Positions 1-7,349 of a DNA stretch of 12,258 nt are shown piece by piece. The stretch is from Anaerovoracaceae bacterium (GTDB lineage Bacteria > Bacillota > Clostridia > Peptostreptococcales > Anaerovoracaceae). Both the position numbers and the translations under genes were made by a program. Location: the NCBI GenBank assembly GCA_029983755.1, contig JASBYX010000039.1, positions 1 to 12,258 of the forward strand, written 5' to 3'. The stretch's first letter is position 1. Each line of letters starts with the position of its first letter. Under the pieces are notes generated by a model, which worked only from the letters and a program-made list of their open reading frames with translations, did no database searches and had not been told where the DNA came from.

Positions 1-54
1 ACTTGCCTTTCACTTTACTTTCTATTCAATATACCAATGATACCATTTCTAATC

Positions 55-83
55 TTTATCGCCAAGTGCTTTTGTGATATAAT
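55..83 (+). promoter_or_regulatory. Probable extended -10 promoter of the queH-asnA-priA-def block
   Basis: A perfect TATAAT at 78-83 is preceded by TG at 75-76, giving the extended -10 form TGATATAAT. The hexamer 17 bases upstream (55-60, TTTATC) is a weak -35, which extended -10 promoters tolerate. The start of transcription would fall near 90, about 30 bases before the queH start codon. The rest of 1-121 is AT-rich and holds no gene, hairpin or riboswitch-like structure that I can see. This is the only convincing promoter before the eleven-gene block, so it may drive much of it. That is an inference from position. Confidence 0.6.
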
Positions 84-109
84 ATCTTTGAACTTTTGTG
101 TTTAGAAAA

Positions 110-124
110 GGGTGATTTCAGTTG
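110..124 (+). promoter_or_regulatory. Ribosome binding site and TTG start of queH
   Basis: GGGTGA at 110-115 lies six bases before TTG at 122-124. An in-frame TGA at 113-115 excludes any earlier start, and the next in-frame ATG is only at codon 135, inside the catalytic domain. The TTG is therefore the best supported start. Confidence 0.6.
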
Positions 125-853
125 ACTAGTAAGGGGAAAAATCAAGAAGGGGAAAAGCTATCCAAGCAGAAACTTGCAGCGGAACCGTTTTATAGAAATG
201 AGAAAAATCCGGAGGATATATGCATATCCTTTGATAGAGAGAAAGAAGTTCGAAAGCCTACTGTTTTGTTGCATTCATGCTGCGGACCATGTAGCACTTC
301 TGTAATCGACAGGTTGGTGCCGGATTACGATGTCGTTGTATATTTCTTCAACCCTAACATTGACGATAGAGATGAATACTTAAAGAGAAAGGAAACTCAG
401 GAGGAGTTCATTTCAAGGTACAATAAGATAAATAATGCAAATGTTCAGTTCATACAGGGAGAATATGATCCTGAGGAGTTTTATACTTGTGTTGAGGGTC
501 TTGAAGAGGAACCGGAGGGAGGCATGAGATGTCCAGTCTGTTTTGAGATGAGGCTAAGGGCTACTGCAGATAAGGCTTTGGAGATGGGAATTAAGCTCTT
601 TGGAACTACTTTGACTGTGAGCCCCCACAAGAACTACCAGATCATTTCTGCAATTGGGCAGGAGATTGCCCGGGAGAAGAATCTGGAATTTTTGGATTTA
701 GATTTCAAAAAGAAGGCAGGATTCCAGAAGAGCATAGAGATGTCTCGGGAGTATGAACTGTACAGGCAGAATTTTTGTGGATGCAGCTTTGCCAGGACTA
801 TTTCAGAGAAGAAATCTCGGGAAAAAGGAGAGAAGACAAATAATGAGCAATAG
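122..853 (+). CDS. queH: Epoxyqueuosine reductase QueH (DUF208 family)
   Basis: QueH catalyses the last step of queuosine synthesis, reducing epoxyqueuosine to queuosine in the wobble position of tRNAs with GUN anticodons. It is the cobalamin-independent counterpart of QueG and uses an iron-sulfur cluster and further metal. The 243-residue protein shows the family's cysteine motifs: HSCCGPC at 51-57, RCPVC at 136-140, and NFCGC at 217-221, as well as TTLTVSPHKN at 162-171. The first 45 residues are a charged, Lys/Glu-rich extension before the conserved domain and look dispensable. The start is TTG, forced by an upstream in-frame stop. The last 11 bases overlap the start of asnA, which suggests translational coupling. 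The family call is very secure. The biochemical role rests on studied members such as the Thermotoga enzyme. Confidence 0.93.
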   Translation: MTSKGKNQEGEKLSKQKLAAEPFYRNEKNPEDICISFDREKEVRKPTVLLHSCCGPCSTSVIDRLVPDYDVVVYFFNPNIDDRDEYLKRKETQEEFISRYNKINNANVQFIQGEYDPEEFYTCVEGLEEEPEGGMRCPVCFEMRLRATADKALEMGIKLFGTTLTVSPHKNYQIISAIGQEIAREKNLEFLDLDFKKKAGFQKSIEMSREYELYRQNFCGCSFARTISEKKSREKGEKTNNEQ

Positions 854-1856
854 ATTAGTTATTCCTAAAAACTATAATCCAATACTTGATCAGATTGAGA
901 CCCAGAGGGCAATCAAGAAGATCAAAGACTATTTTCAGCAGGAGCTGGCATATGGCCTTCAGCTCAGGCGTGTTTCGGCGCCACTTTTTGTTCAACCTGA
1001 GACAGGTCTAAACGACAACTTGAACGGTACGGAGCGAAGGGTTACATTTTCCCTTAAGGGAATGGGAGAGACTGAGGTGGAAATTGTCCAGTCCCTTGCA
1101 AAGTGGAAGAGGATGGCTCTAGGGAAGTATCAGATACCTGTTGGCAAAGGCATTTACACGGATATGAACGCTATCAGACGGGACGAGGATCTTGACAATC
1201 TTCACTCAGTATATGTGGACCAGTGGGACTGGGAAAAGGTAATAACCAAAGAGGAGAGATCAGAAGAATATCTCAGAGAGACGGTGAATACCATATACAA
1301 TTCCATCAAGAACTTAGGGGATTATGTAAATCGCCTTTATAGGAACGTAAGAACAACTCTGCCAAATGAGATTTTTTTCATCACATCCCAGGAACTTGAG
1401 GACATGTATCCGGATGTCTCCCCGGAGGAACGAGAGAACAAAATAGTTAAGGAGCATGGGGCTGTCTTTATCCAAGGGATCGGCGGAAAGCTAAAGTCAG
1501 GTGAGAAGCATGACGGCAGGTCCCCGGACTATGATGACTGGACCCTGAACGGAGACATTATTTTGTGGAATGACGTTTTGGGAATGGCCTTTGAGATTTC
1601 ATCCATGGGAATCAGAGTGGATGAGGCTGCGATGGAAAGGCAGCTGGAAGAATCCGGAAACTTGGAGAGAAAGGAGCACTCATTTCATAAAGCTGTTTTG
1701 GCAGGAGAATTGCCATATTCAATCGGTGGGGGTATAGGTCAAAGCAGGCTGTGTATGTACTTCCTCAGGAAGGCTCATATTGGAGAGGTTCAGGCTTCTG
1801 TATGGCCTGAGGACATGATCAGAGAATGTAGAGAGAACGGCATTTTCTTGCTGTAG
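843..1856 (+). CDS. asnA: Aspartate--ammonia ligase AsnA (ammonia-dependent asparagine synthetase)
   Basis: AsnA makes asparagine from aspartate and ammonia with ATP cleaved to AMP, in the cytoplasm; its fold is that of class II aminoacyl-tRNA synthetases. At 337 residues it matches the E. coli enzyme (330). Visible conserved blocks are SLAKWKR (84-90), MNAIRRDE (108-115), HSVYVDQWDWE (121-131), HDGRSPDYDDW (223-233), LNGDI (235-239), and the class II motif 3-like GGGIGQSR (295-302) near the C-terminus. The frame is open further upstream to a TTG at 753, but homology begins at MSNRLVIP, and AAAGGAG at 824-830 sits 12 bases before the ATG at 843, so I take that start. It overlaps the end of queH by 11 bases and ends 18 bases before priA. 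No amidotransferase domain is present, so this is AsnA and not AsnB. Confidence 0.95.
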   Translation: MSNRLVIPKNYNPILDQIETQRAIKKIKDYFQQELAYGLQLRRVSAPLFVQPETGLNDNLNGTERRVTFSLKGMGETEVEIVQSLAKWKRMALGKYQIPVGKGIYTDMNAIRRDEDLDNLHSVYVDQWDWEKVITKEERSEEYLRETVNTIYNSIKNLGDYVNRLYRNVRTTLPNEIFFITSQELEDMYPDVSPEERENKIVKEHGAVFIQGIGGKLKSGEKHDGRSPDYDDWTLNGDIILWNDVLGMAFEISSMGIRVDEAAMERQLEESGNLERKEHSFHKAVLAGELPYSIGGGIGQSRLCMYFLRKAHIGEVQASVWPEDMIRECRENGIFLL

Positions 1857-1874
1857 AAGGGATTTCATTTTTAC

Positions 1875-3701
1875 ATGAAATACTATAACCTTGTGGTGGA
1901 CAATAGAAGTAGGATGACGGATATGACTTACACCTATTCCGGACCTGATGGGATTTCTGTGGGGACAGTTGTGTGGGTACCCTTTGGGAAAAGTGATAAG
2001 CTTAGGCTTGCTGTCGTTACCGGCGAACTTCGAAACTCTGACATATCTGAAATGCCTGACATAGACATTGCCGAAGGGATTGAAATCAAAGCTATTGACT
2101 CTGTGATGACCGACTTTGCCTTGACTGAAGAGGCTGTGGATACTGCAATGTGGATGACCTTAAGGTATGGGATAAGGCGTATTGATGCTCTGAAACTTTT
2201 CTTTCCCCAGGGTACTAAGGCGAAGAAGAGGGAACCTAAGGATTTTGTCAAAGAAGTTACCCCTGAGGGCATGAAGATAGACAGCCTTACAGAAGAGCAG
2301 GAAAGGGCAATCGAGGAAATTCGAAGAGCTAATGCCTATTTAGTTCACGGAGTAACAGGAAGTGGAAAGACAGAAATCTACTTTCAGATAATGGAAAAGG
2401 TACTGGAAGAAGGACTAGGGGCAATTTACCTCGTGCCGGAGATAATCCATATAAATCAGGTTTTGAGAAGACTTGTAAGCAGATTCGGCCCTGAGGAAAT
2501 CGCTGTTTTTCACAGTAAACTCACTCCCTCTCAGAGATTCTATCAGTGGGAGAAGGTTGCATCGGGAAAGGCAAAGATTGCTCTAGGTACAAGGAGTGCT
2601 GCCTTTGCACCCCTTGATTCCATAGGGGTAATTATAATGGATGAGGAGCACGAAAACGCCTACAAGTCCGATATGAATCCAAAGTACGATACCATCGATG
2701 TTGCGTACAAAAGAGCTTCTCTAAGTAACGCCATCCTCATTTTAGGGTCTGCCACTCCGTCTGTAGTTTCTTACTACAGGGCCGAAAATGGCATATATAC
2801 ACTTTTGCAACTTAATAAGAGATACAACGATACCCCGCTTCCTGAAATGGAAGTTGTAGATATGAATGAGGAAATGCGCCAGGGCAATCTTGGCGTAATT
2901 AGCGGAAGACTGTACGAAGAAATCAGAAAAACCGTAGACTCCGGGAAGCAAGTTATTTTGTTCGTAAACAGAAGGGATTACACCAGGAAGGTGGAGGAGA
3001 CTTGTGAAGGCATCTTTTCAGATCTCGGCGTAGTCAGGCTTGATATGGATGTTGCAGGATCGAAGGATATTGGGGATCAGATACTTGATGAGTTTGAAAT
3101 GGGGCTTCACGACATTCTCATAGGCACCCAGATTATTGCTAAGAGCATAGATTATAGAAATGTAGGGCTTGTTGGGATAATTTCAGCGGACACTTCAATA
3201 AGATCAGGGGATTATCGAGGTGGAGAGCGAACCTTTCAGCTGATTACACAGGTTGCCGGTCGAGCAGGTAGGGGCAGTCACCCCGGGAGGGTTATAATTC
3301 AAACCATGAATCCTGACAGCTTTTATATAAAGACTGCCGTGGATAATGACTACGAGAGGTTTTATAGGAGAGAGATTGGAATCAGGCAAGCCCTTGATCT
3401 ACCACCTTTTTCCGATATTGTGGAGATTGCAGTAAGTGGCAGGACATTTGATTCATGTATGAGAAAAATGCATGAATATTTGAACTACATTGGTGGAATA
3501 AATGAATTGAGGGAATTAGAAATTCTCGCTCCTAAGGAAGATTTGATGTTTAGAGGTGAAGGCAAAGCAAGGGCTGTTGCCACCTGCAAATGTCCCAAGA
3601 AGATACGGCCGTATCTGGTGGCTTCCTTAGGATATTATGGAAAGAAGTTAGCATACGATAGGGATGGCACCAGTATAATGCTGGATATAAATCCCTATTG
3701 A
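1875..3701 (+). CDS. priA: Primosomal replication restart helicase PriA, compact form lacking the zinc module and winged helix
   Basis: PriA recognises abandoned forks, unwinds DNA 3'-5' and reloads the replisome. The order here is: N-terminal 3'-end-binding domain (about 1-75, with GTVVWVPFG at 30-38), the helical block ending in FFPQG (109-113), helicase lobe 1 with Walker A GVTGSGKT (159-166), DEEH (256-259) and LGSATPS (290-296), lobe 2 with FVNRRDY (363-369), ILIGTQIIAK (414-423) and QVAGRAGRG (459-467), then the C-terminal domain (about 505-608). The protein has 608 residues, against roughly 730 in E. coli and about 800 in B. subtilis. The eight-cysteine zinc module that normally follows NRRG-Y is absent, and only about 22 residues remain where the winged helix belongs. 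Motif Ia is also unusual (PEIIHINQ). ATPase motifs are intact, so it probably still works as a helicase. The ribosome binding site (AAGGGA, 12 bases from the ATG) is weak. Confidence 0.9.
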   Translation: MKYYNLVVDNRSRMTDMTYTYSGPDGISVGTVVWVPFGKSDKLRLAVVTGELRNSDISEMPDIDIAEGIEIKAIDSVMTDFALTEEAVDTAMWMTLRYGIRRIDALKLFFPQGTKAKKREPKDFVKEVTPEGMKIDSLTEEQERAIEEIRRANAYLVHGVTGSGKTEIYFQIMEKVLEEGLGAIYLVPEIIHINQVLRRLVSRFGPEEIAVFHSKLTPSQRFYQWEKVASGKAKIALGTRSAAFAPLDSIGVIIMDEEHENAYKSDMNPKYDTIDVAYKRASLSNAILILGSATPSVVSYYRAENGIYTLLQLNKRYNDTPLPEMEVVDMNEEMRQGNLGVISGRLYEEIRKTVDSGKQVILFVNRRDYTRKVEETCEGIFSDLGVVRLDMDVAGSKDIGDQILDEFEMGLHDILIGTQIIAKSIDYRNVGLVGIISADTSIRSGDYRGGERTFQLITQVAGRAGRGSHPGRVIIQTMNPDSFYIKTAVDNDYERFYRREIGIRQALDLPPFSDIVEIAVSGRTFDSCMRKMHEYLNYIGGINELRELEILAPKEDLMFRGEGKARAVATCKCPKKIRPYLVASLGYYGKKLAYDRDGTSIMLDINPY

Positions 3702-3716
3702 GTAATTAATTAGTAT

Positions 3717-3729
3717 AGGAGGTTTTATG
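3717..3729 (+). promoter_or_regulatory. Strong ribosome binding site of def
   Basis: A perfect AGGAGG at 3717-3722 stands four bases before the ATG at 3727. It is one of the best Shine-Dalgarno matches in the block and fixes the def start. Confidence 0.7.
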
Positions 3730-4335
3730 GCTACAAGAAGCATCAGAACCGACGGGGAAGAAATACTCCGAAAGGTATGTAGACCTGTGGGAGAAGTAAC
3801 TGACAGAGTCAGAGAAAACCTTGCAGATATGCTTGAAACTATGAAATTAGAACAAGGGGTGGGAATTGCTGCACCTCAGGTTGGAATAATGAGAAGAATG
3901 TTTATCGCAATGCCTGACTTAGAGGGAGAGCCTTACTACATGATCGACCCAAAGATAATCAGTGAGGAAGGTGAAACTGTTGATGACGAAGGCTGCCTTA
4001 GCGTGCCTGGATATGTTGGGACTGTCAAAAGGCCACAAAAGATTGTAATTGAGGCTACAAATCTTGATGGAGAGCGAAAGACGTACACCTTTGAGGACTT
4101 CGGGGCGAGGGTTATGTGCCACGAAAACGACCATCTGAATGGGATTTTGTACACGGATATTGCAACCAACATAAGAACTTTAGAAGAAGCGGCTGAAGAG
4201 GCGGAAAAAGAAGCAAAAGAGGCGGAAGAGGCAGCTGAAGAAGCAGCAAATGAGACGAAAGAATCCGAAAGTGCAGATAATGCTATCAGGACGGCAGAAT
4301 CAAGAAATCATAGTTCTCCGGAGGTTTGCCAGTGA
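3727..4335 (+). CDS. def: Peptide deformylase with an acidic Glu/Ala-rich C-terminal tail
   Basis: Peptide deformylase removes the formyl group from the initiator methionine of nascent proteins at the ribosome. The three family motifs are present: GVGIAAPQVG (44-53), EGCLS with metal-ligand Cys90 (88-92), and HENDH (132-136), whose histidines bind the metal while Glu133 is catalytic. The catalytic core ends near residue 150. A 52-residue tail follows; its first half is almost only Glu, Ala and Lys and would form a charged helix, and its second half is polar and disordered-looking. Total length is 202 residues. It begins 25 bases after priA, and its TGA stop overlaps the fmt GTG start by four bases (GTGA, 4332-4335), so the opposing enzymes def and fmt are translationally coupled. 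Confidence 0.96.
   Translation: MATRSIRTDGEEILRKVCRPVGEVTDRVRENLADMLETMKLEQGVGIAAPQVGIMRRMFIAMPDLEGEPYYMIDPKIISEEGETVDDEGCLSVPGYVGTVKRPQKIVIEATNLDGERKTYTFEDFGARVMCHENDHLNGILYTDIATNIRTLEEAAEEAEKEAKEAEEAAEEAANETKESESADNAIRTAESRNHSSPEVCQ
4320..4334 (+). promoter_or_regulatory. Ribosome binding site deciding the GTG start of fmt
   Basis: GGAGG at 4320-4324 lies seven bases before GTG at 4332 but only one base before the in-frame TTG at 4326. The spacing, the GTGA overlap with the def stop, and the fit of MKIVFMGTPEF to the family N-terminus all favour GTG 4332. Confidence 0.75.
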
Positions 4336-5279
4336 AGATTGTGTTTATGGGTACACCGGAATTTGCAGCGGTTTCTTTGAAGAAGCTAATAGAAGCAGGA
4401 CATGAGATCGTCCTTGTGGTCACCCAGCCTGACAGGGAGAAGAATCGGGGAAAGAAGATTATTTACTCACCGGTGAAAGAGGTCGCTCTTGAGCACCAAA
4501 TACCTGTGATTCAGCCTTTAAAACTTCGTAGTGACTCTGAGGCTCTTGAAGCTTTGAGGAGAGCTCACAAAGAGGCAGAGCTTGGGATTGTTGTGGCTTA
4601 CGGGCAGATCTTATCCCAAGAAGTTCTCGATATGCCGAGGTTAGGGTATATAAACGTTCACGGTTCTCTACTTCCAAAGCTCAGAGGAGCATCCCCCATA
4701 CAAACAGCAATTTTGCTTGGGGAAGAGCCTACCGGGGTTACCATAATGAAGGTTGAGAAAGGCCTAGACAGTGGCGACATGCTTTCAAAGAGGGAAATCT
4801 TCGTAGGGCTTAAGACAGCAGGTGAGCTTGAGAATGAAATGGCTAAGGTAGGGGCGGAGCTCTTAACTGAAACCATTGAAAACTTTTCAAACATCGTGCC
4901 TAGACCTCAAAATGACGAAGAGGCTACCTTTTGTAGTATAATTTCCAAAGAGGATGGTCACATAAATTTTGAGGAGTCTGCAGAATCCATTGAGCGGATG
5001 ACAAGGGCATATAATCCATGGCCGGGAACATTCGCAAAAATCCATGACAACACATATAAGTTTTGGAAGGTAGAGGTAGTCAGGTGTATAGATGACGCTT
5101 CTTCAAAGGCACCCGGGGAGATTGTAGGCATTGACAAAGAAAGCTTTACGATAGCCTGTGGAGATGACGGCAGGGAAAGGCTTAAAGTGCTGGAGGTACA
5201 GGCTCCCGGGAAAAAACGCATGAAAACAGGAGATTTCCTAAGGGGAAATAGACTAAGAACCGGGGAGATATTCACATAG
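4332..5279 (+). CDS. fmt: Methionyl-tRNA formyltransferase
   Basis: Fmt transfers a formyl group from 10-formyltetrahydrofolate to Met-tRNA(fMet), enabling bacterial translation initiation. The 315-residue length is typical. The N-terminal formyltransferase domain starts with KIVFMGTPEFA (2-12) and contains INVHGSLLPKLRGASPIQ (107-124), with the predicted catalytic residues Asn108, His110 and Asp146 (in GLDSGDM), matching the E. coli Asn/His/Asp triad at a constant offset of two. The C-terminal OB-like tRNA-binding domain shows AYNPWPGTF (226-234) and ends with the usual DFLRG (301-305). It overlaps def by four bases and is followed 14 bases later by the yugP-like gene. Assignment is secure. 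Confidence 0.97.
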   Translation: MKIVFMGTPEFAAVSLKKLIEAGHEIVLVVTQPDREKNRGKKIIYSPVKEVALEHQIPVIQPLKLRSDSEALEALRRAHKEAELGIVVAYGQILSQEVLDMPRLGYINVHGSLLPKLRGASPIQTAILLGEEPTGVTIMKVEKGLDSGDMLSKREIFVGLKTAGELENEMAKVGAELLTETIENFSNIVPRPQNDEEATFCSIISKEDGHINFEESAESIERMTRAYNPWPGTFAKIHDNTYKFWKVEVVRCIDDASSKAPGEIVGIDKESFTIACGDDGRERLKVLEVQAPGKKRMKTGDFLRGNRLRTGEIFT

Positions 5280-5293
5280 AAAGGGGAGGCAAT

Positions 5294-5986
5294 ATGTATT
5301 TTATTTCCATAATCATATTAGTTGTGGCAGCTATTTTTGCCATGTTTGCACAGTTTAAAGTTAACAATACATTTTCTACATATGAACAGGTGCCTTCAAG
5401 CAGGGGTCTATCAGGTGCTCAGGCTGCTAGGATGGTTCTTGACAGCAATGGATTATCCAACGTGGAGATTGAGGAAATCGGTGGCAGGCTTTCTGATCAC
5501 TACGACCCCAGAACTCAAGTTATCAGTCTGTCATCAGATGTATATAGAGGTACCAGCATAAGCGCAGTGAGCGTTGCCACTCACGAGGTAGGACATGCGA
5601 TCCAGCATGAACACAAATTCGCACCACTGGTTTTCAGAAACGCTATAGTTCCTGTTGTGAATTTAGTTTCAAGAGCTGTATGGCCCCTTGTTATGATATC
5701 AATATTTCTGATGTATGGAAGGAACTTTCAGCTAGGGGATACACTCCTGACTGTAGCAGCAGTTGCCATGGGGGCTGTTGTTTTGTTTCACCTTGTTACA
5801 TTGCCTGTGGAGCTTGATGCCAGCAGAAGAGCTTTAAAGCAGCTGGAAGCTAACGGAATTTTTAGAGATGAGGAACTGGCAGGTGGAAAGAGGGTCTTGT
5901 CAGCTGCTGCACTTACATATCTTGCGGCACTATCTGTTTCAGTTGCTAACCTCATTAGAATCCTTGCAATGAGAAGCAATAGGTAA
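5294..5986 (+). CDS. YugP-family membrane zinc metallopeptidase (Zn_peptidase_2)
   Basis: This is a 230-residue integral membrane protein of the YugP/DUF-type neutral zinc metallopeptidase family, whose substrate is not established. An N-terminal hydrophobic segment (about 3-19) is followed by a family-typical stretch (SSRGLSGAQAARMVLD, 35-50) and the zinc-binding HEVGH at 97-101, with HAIQHE continuing it. Further hydrophobic segments lie at about 118-141, 149-170 and 201-222. ELDASRRA (173-180) is a conserved family block and may supply the third zinc ligand; that is an inference. GGGGAGG at 5283-5289 precedes the ATG. Members of the family commonly sit between fmt and rsmB in Clostridia, as here. 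Its stop codon shares one base with the rsmB start (TAATG). Confidence 0.88.
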   Translation: MYFISIIILVVAAIFAMFAQFKVNNTFSTYEQVPSSRGLSGAQAARMVLDSNGLSNVEIEEIGGRLSDHYDPRTQVISLSSDVYRGTSISAVSVATHEVGHAIQHEHKFAPLVFRNAIVPVVNLVSRAVWPLVMISIFLMYGRNFQLGDTLLTVAAVAMGAVVLFHLVTLPVELDASRRALKQLEANGIFRDEELAGGKRVLSAAALTYLAALSVSVANLIRILAMRSNR

Positions 5987-7344
5987 TGGGAAGTAGCATG
6001 TATTTCGACAAGAACATTGAACCTGGCAAAATAATAGAACCCGGAAAGAAAAAAGAATCCACCAAGGGCAAAGAATCTGTGAATTATAGAGCCAGGGCAT
6101 TGGAACTCCTAAGACGTGTGGAGGAAGAGGGAGCATACAGCAATATCATATTAGCCAAAGAGCGGGAGCCAGTGGTGCAAGCCATGGTCTTTGGAACTTT
6201 GGAAAAGAAACTCCTGCTGGACTATTATATCGATAAATTTCTTAAGAAAGAGCCAAAAAAAAGAGGGAAAGAAATTAGAAACATTTTGAGACTTGGGACC
6301 TACCAACTGCTCTTTATGAACGCTGGTAGCGACTATGGGGTATGCAACGACATGGTAACCATTACCAAGAAGCACTTCAGAGGTTTCGAGGGTTTGGTTA
6401 ACGGTGTTTTGAGGAATATTGCAAGGTCAAAGGATGGTCTGCTTCCCCCAGAGGGGGATGATGTTAGAAGCATCAGCATCAAGTACTCAATTGGGGAAGA
6501 TATAATAAGGCTTTGGATGGACTCATATGGAATTGAAAAAGCCAAAGAGTTAGCGATTAATTCATCTAAAAGAGCCCCAATTTTCCTAAGAGCAAATCTT
6601 CAAAAGAACTCCAGAGAGGAGGCTGTGATTGCCTTGCTATCAGAAGGCATCTCCTGTTATCCTGTGACTGATGTGAGCCAAAGGGCAATCCAAGTTGAAA
6701 GAGGCTATGAGAGCCTTGTAGTTTCAAGCAAAAGCCTAAACGCAGGCAAAGTGTCTGTGCAGGATTTAGCTTCAATCGTAGCTGTAGATAAGCTGGGCAT
6801 AAAGGCTTCTGACAATGTTCTTGATATGTGCTCTGCTCCCGGTGGAAAGGCAGTGTCAGCAGGTGAACTTGCATCTTTCGGCAGGGTTCTTTGCTGGGAT
6901 GTATTCGAACACAAAATAGCTTTAATAGAAAGCTATGCCAAGAGGTGTGGCATGAAGAATATAAAGGCTGAACGGCACTCTGCCCTTGATTTCAGAGACG
7001 ATCTTGAGGGAGCCTTTGATAAGGTGATACTTGATCCACCTTGTTCAGGACTTGGAGTGATGAGACGAAGACCGGAGATCAGATACAAGAATATGGATGA
7101 TACAAAGGAGCTTTCCAAACAGCAATTTGCTATGTTGACCCTAGCCGCTCGTTATGTTAGGCCGGAGGGAAGTGTTTTGTACTCAACTTGCACGGTTAAT
7201 CCTAGCGAAAATGATGGTGTTGTCGAAAGTTTTCTAAATGACAAATCTGGAAAGGATTTCGAGAAGTTGTATGAACGTCAGATCTTCACAGGAGAAAATG
7301 GGGCGGACGGTTTTTATATTTGTGTTATGAAGAGGAGAGTGTAA
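5986..7344 (+). CDS. rsmB: 16S rRNA (cytosine-967-C5)-methyltransferase RsmB
   Basis: RsmB methylates C967 (E. coli numbering) of 16S rRNA using S-adenosylmethionine. The 452-residue protein has an N-terminal NusB-like RNA-binding domain (about 33-150) and a Rossmann methyltransferase domain (about 170-452). Key motifs are VLDMCSAPGGK (278-288, cofactor binding), DPPCSG with Cys353 (350-355) and STCTVNPSEND with the catalytic Cys402 (400-410). The first 33 residues are a Lys/Glu-rich extension containing the near-repeat IEPGK-IIEPGK. The start at ATG 5986 overlaps the preceding stop by one base; an ATG at 5998, with GGGAAG upstream, is an equally possible start that would remove four residues. 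RlmN, often encoded next in this cluster, is missing; the phosphatase gene follows within five bases. Confidence 0.94.
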   Translation: MGSSMYFDKNIEPGKIIEPGKKKESTKGKESVNYRARALELLRRVEEEGAYSNIILAKEREPVVQAMVFGTLEKKLLLDYYIDKFLKKEPKKRGKEIRNILRLGTYQLLFMNAGSDYGVCNDMVTITKKHFRGFEGLVNGVLRNIARSKDGLLPPEGDDVRSISIKYSIGEDIIRLWMDSYGIEKAKELAINSSKRAPIFLRANLQKNSREEAVIALLSEGISCYPVTDVSQRAIQVERGYESLVVSSKSLNAGKVSVQDLASIVAVDKLGIKASDNVLDMCSAPGGKAVSAGELASFGRVLCWDVFEHKIALIESYAKRCGMKNIKAERHSALDFRDDLEGAFDKVILDPPCSGLGVMRRRPEIRYKNMDDTKELSKQQFAMLTLAARYVRPEGSVLYSTCTVNPSENDGVVESFLNDKSGKDFEKLYERQIFTGENGADGFYICVMKRRV

Positions 7345-7349
7345 TTTAT

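Noticed and set aside
753..842. 30-codon N-terminal extension of asnA from a TTG
   Set aside because: It lies within queH, has no family similarity and no suitable ribosome binding site; ATG 843 fits the AsnA N-terminus.
2955..3059. Sequencing error or frameshift as the cause of the missing PriA zinc module
   Set aside because: The frame is continuous, the conserved motifs on both sides stay in register, and no cysteine-rich peptide is encoded in another frame here; a short base error cannot remove about 55 codons.
4180..4252. GAA/GCA-rich stretch in def as a CRISPR or other DNA repeat array
   Set aside because: There is no repeat-spacer pattern; it is low-complexity coding for Glu/Ala/Lys.
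4326..4331. TTG at 4326 as fmt start
   Set aside because: It is one base from the GGAGG, too close for initiation; GTG 4332 has proper spacing and the GTGA overlap with def.
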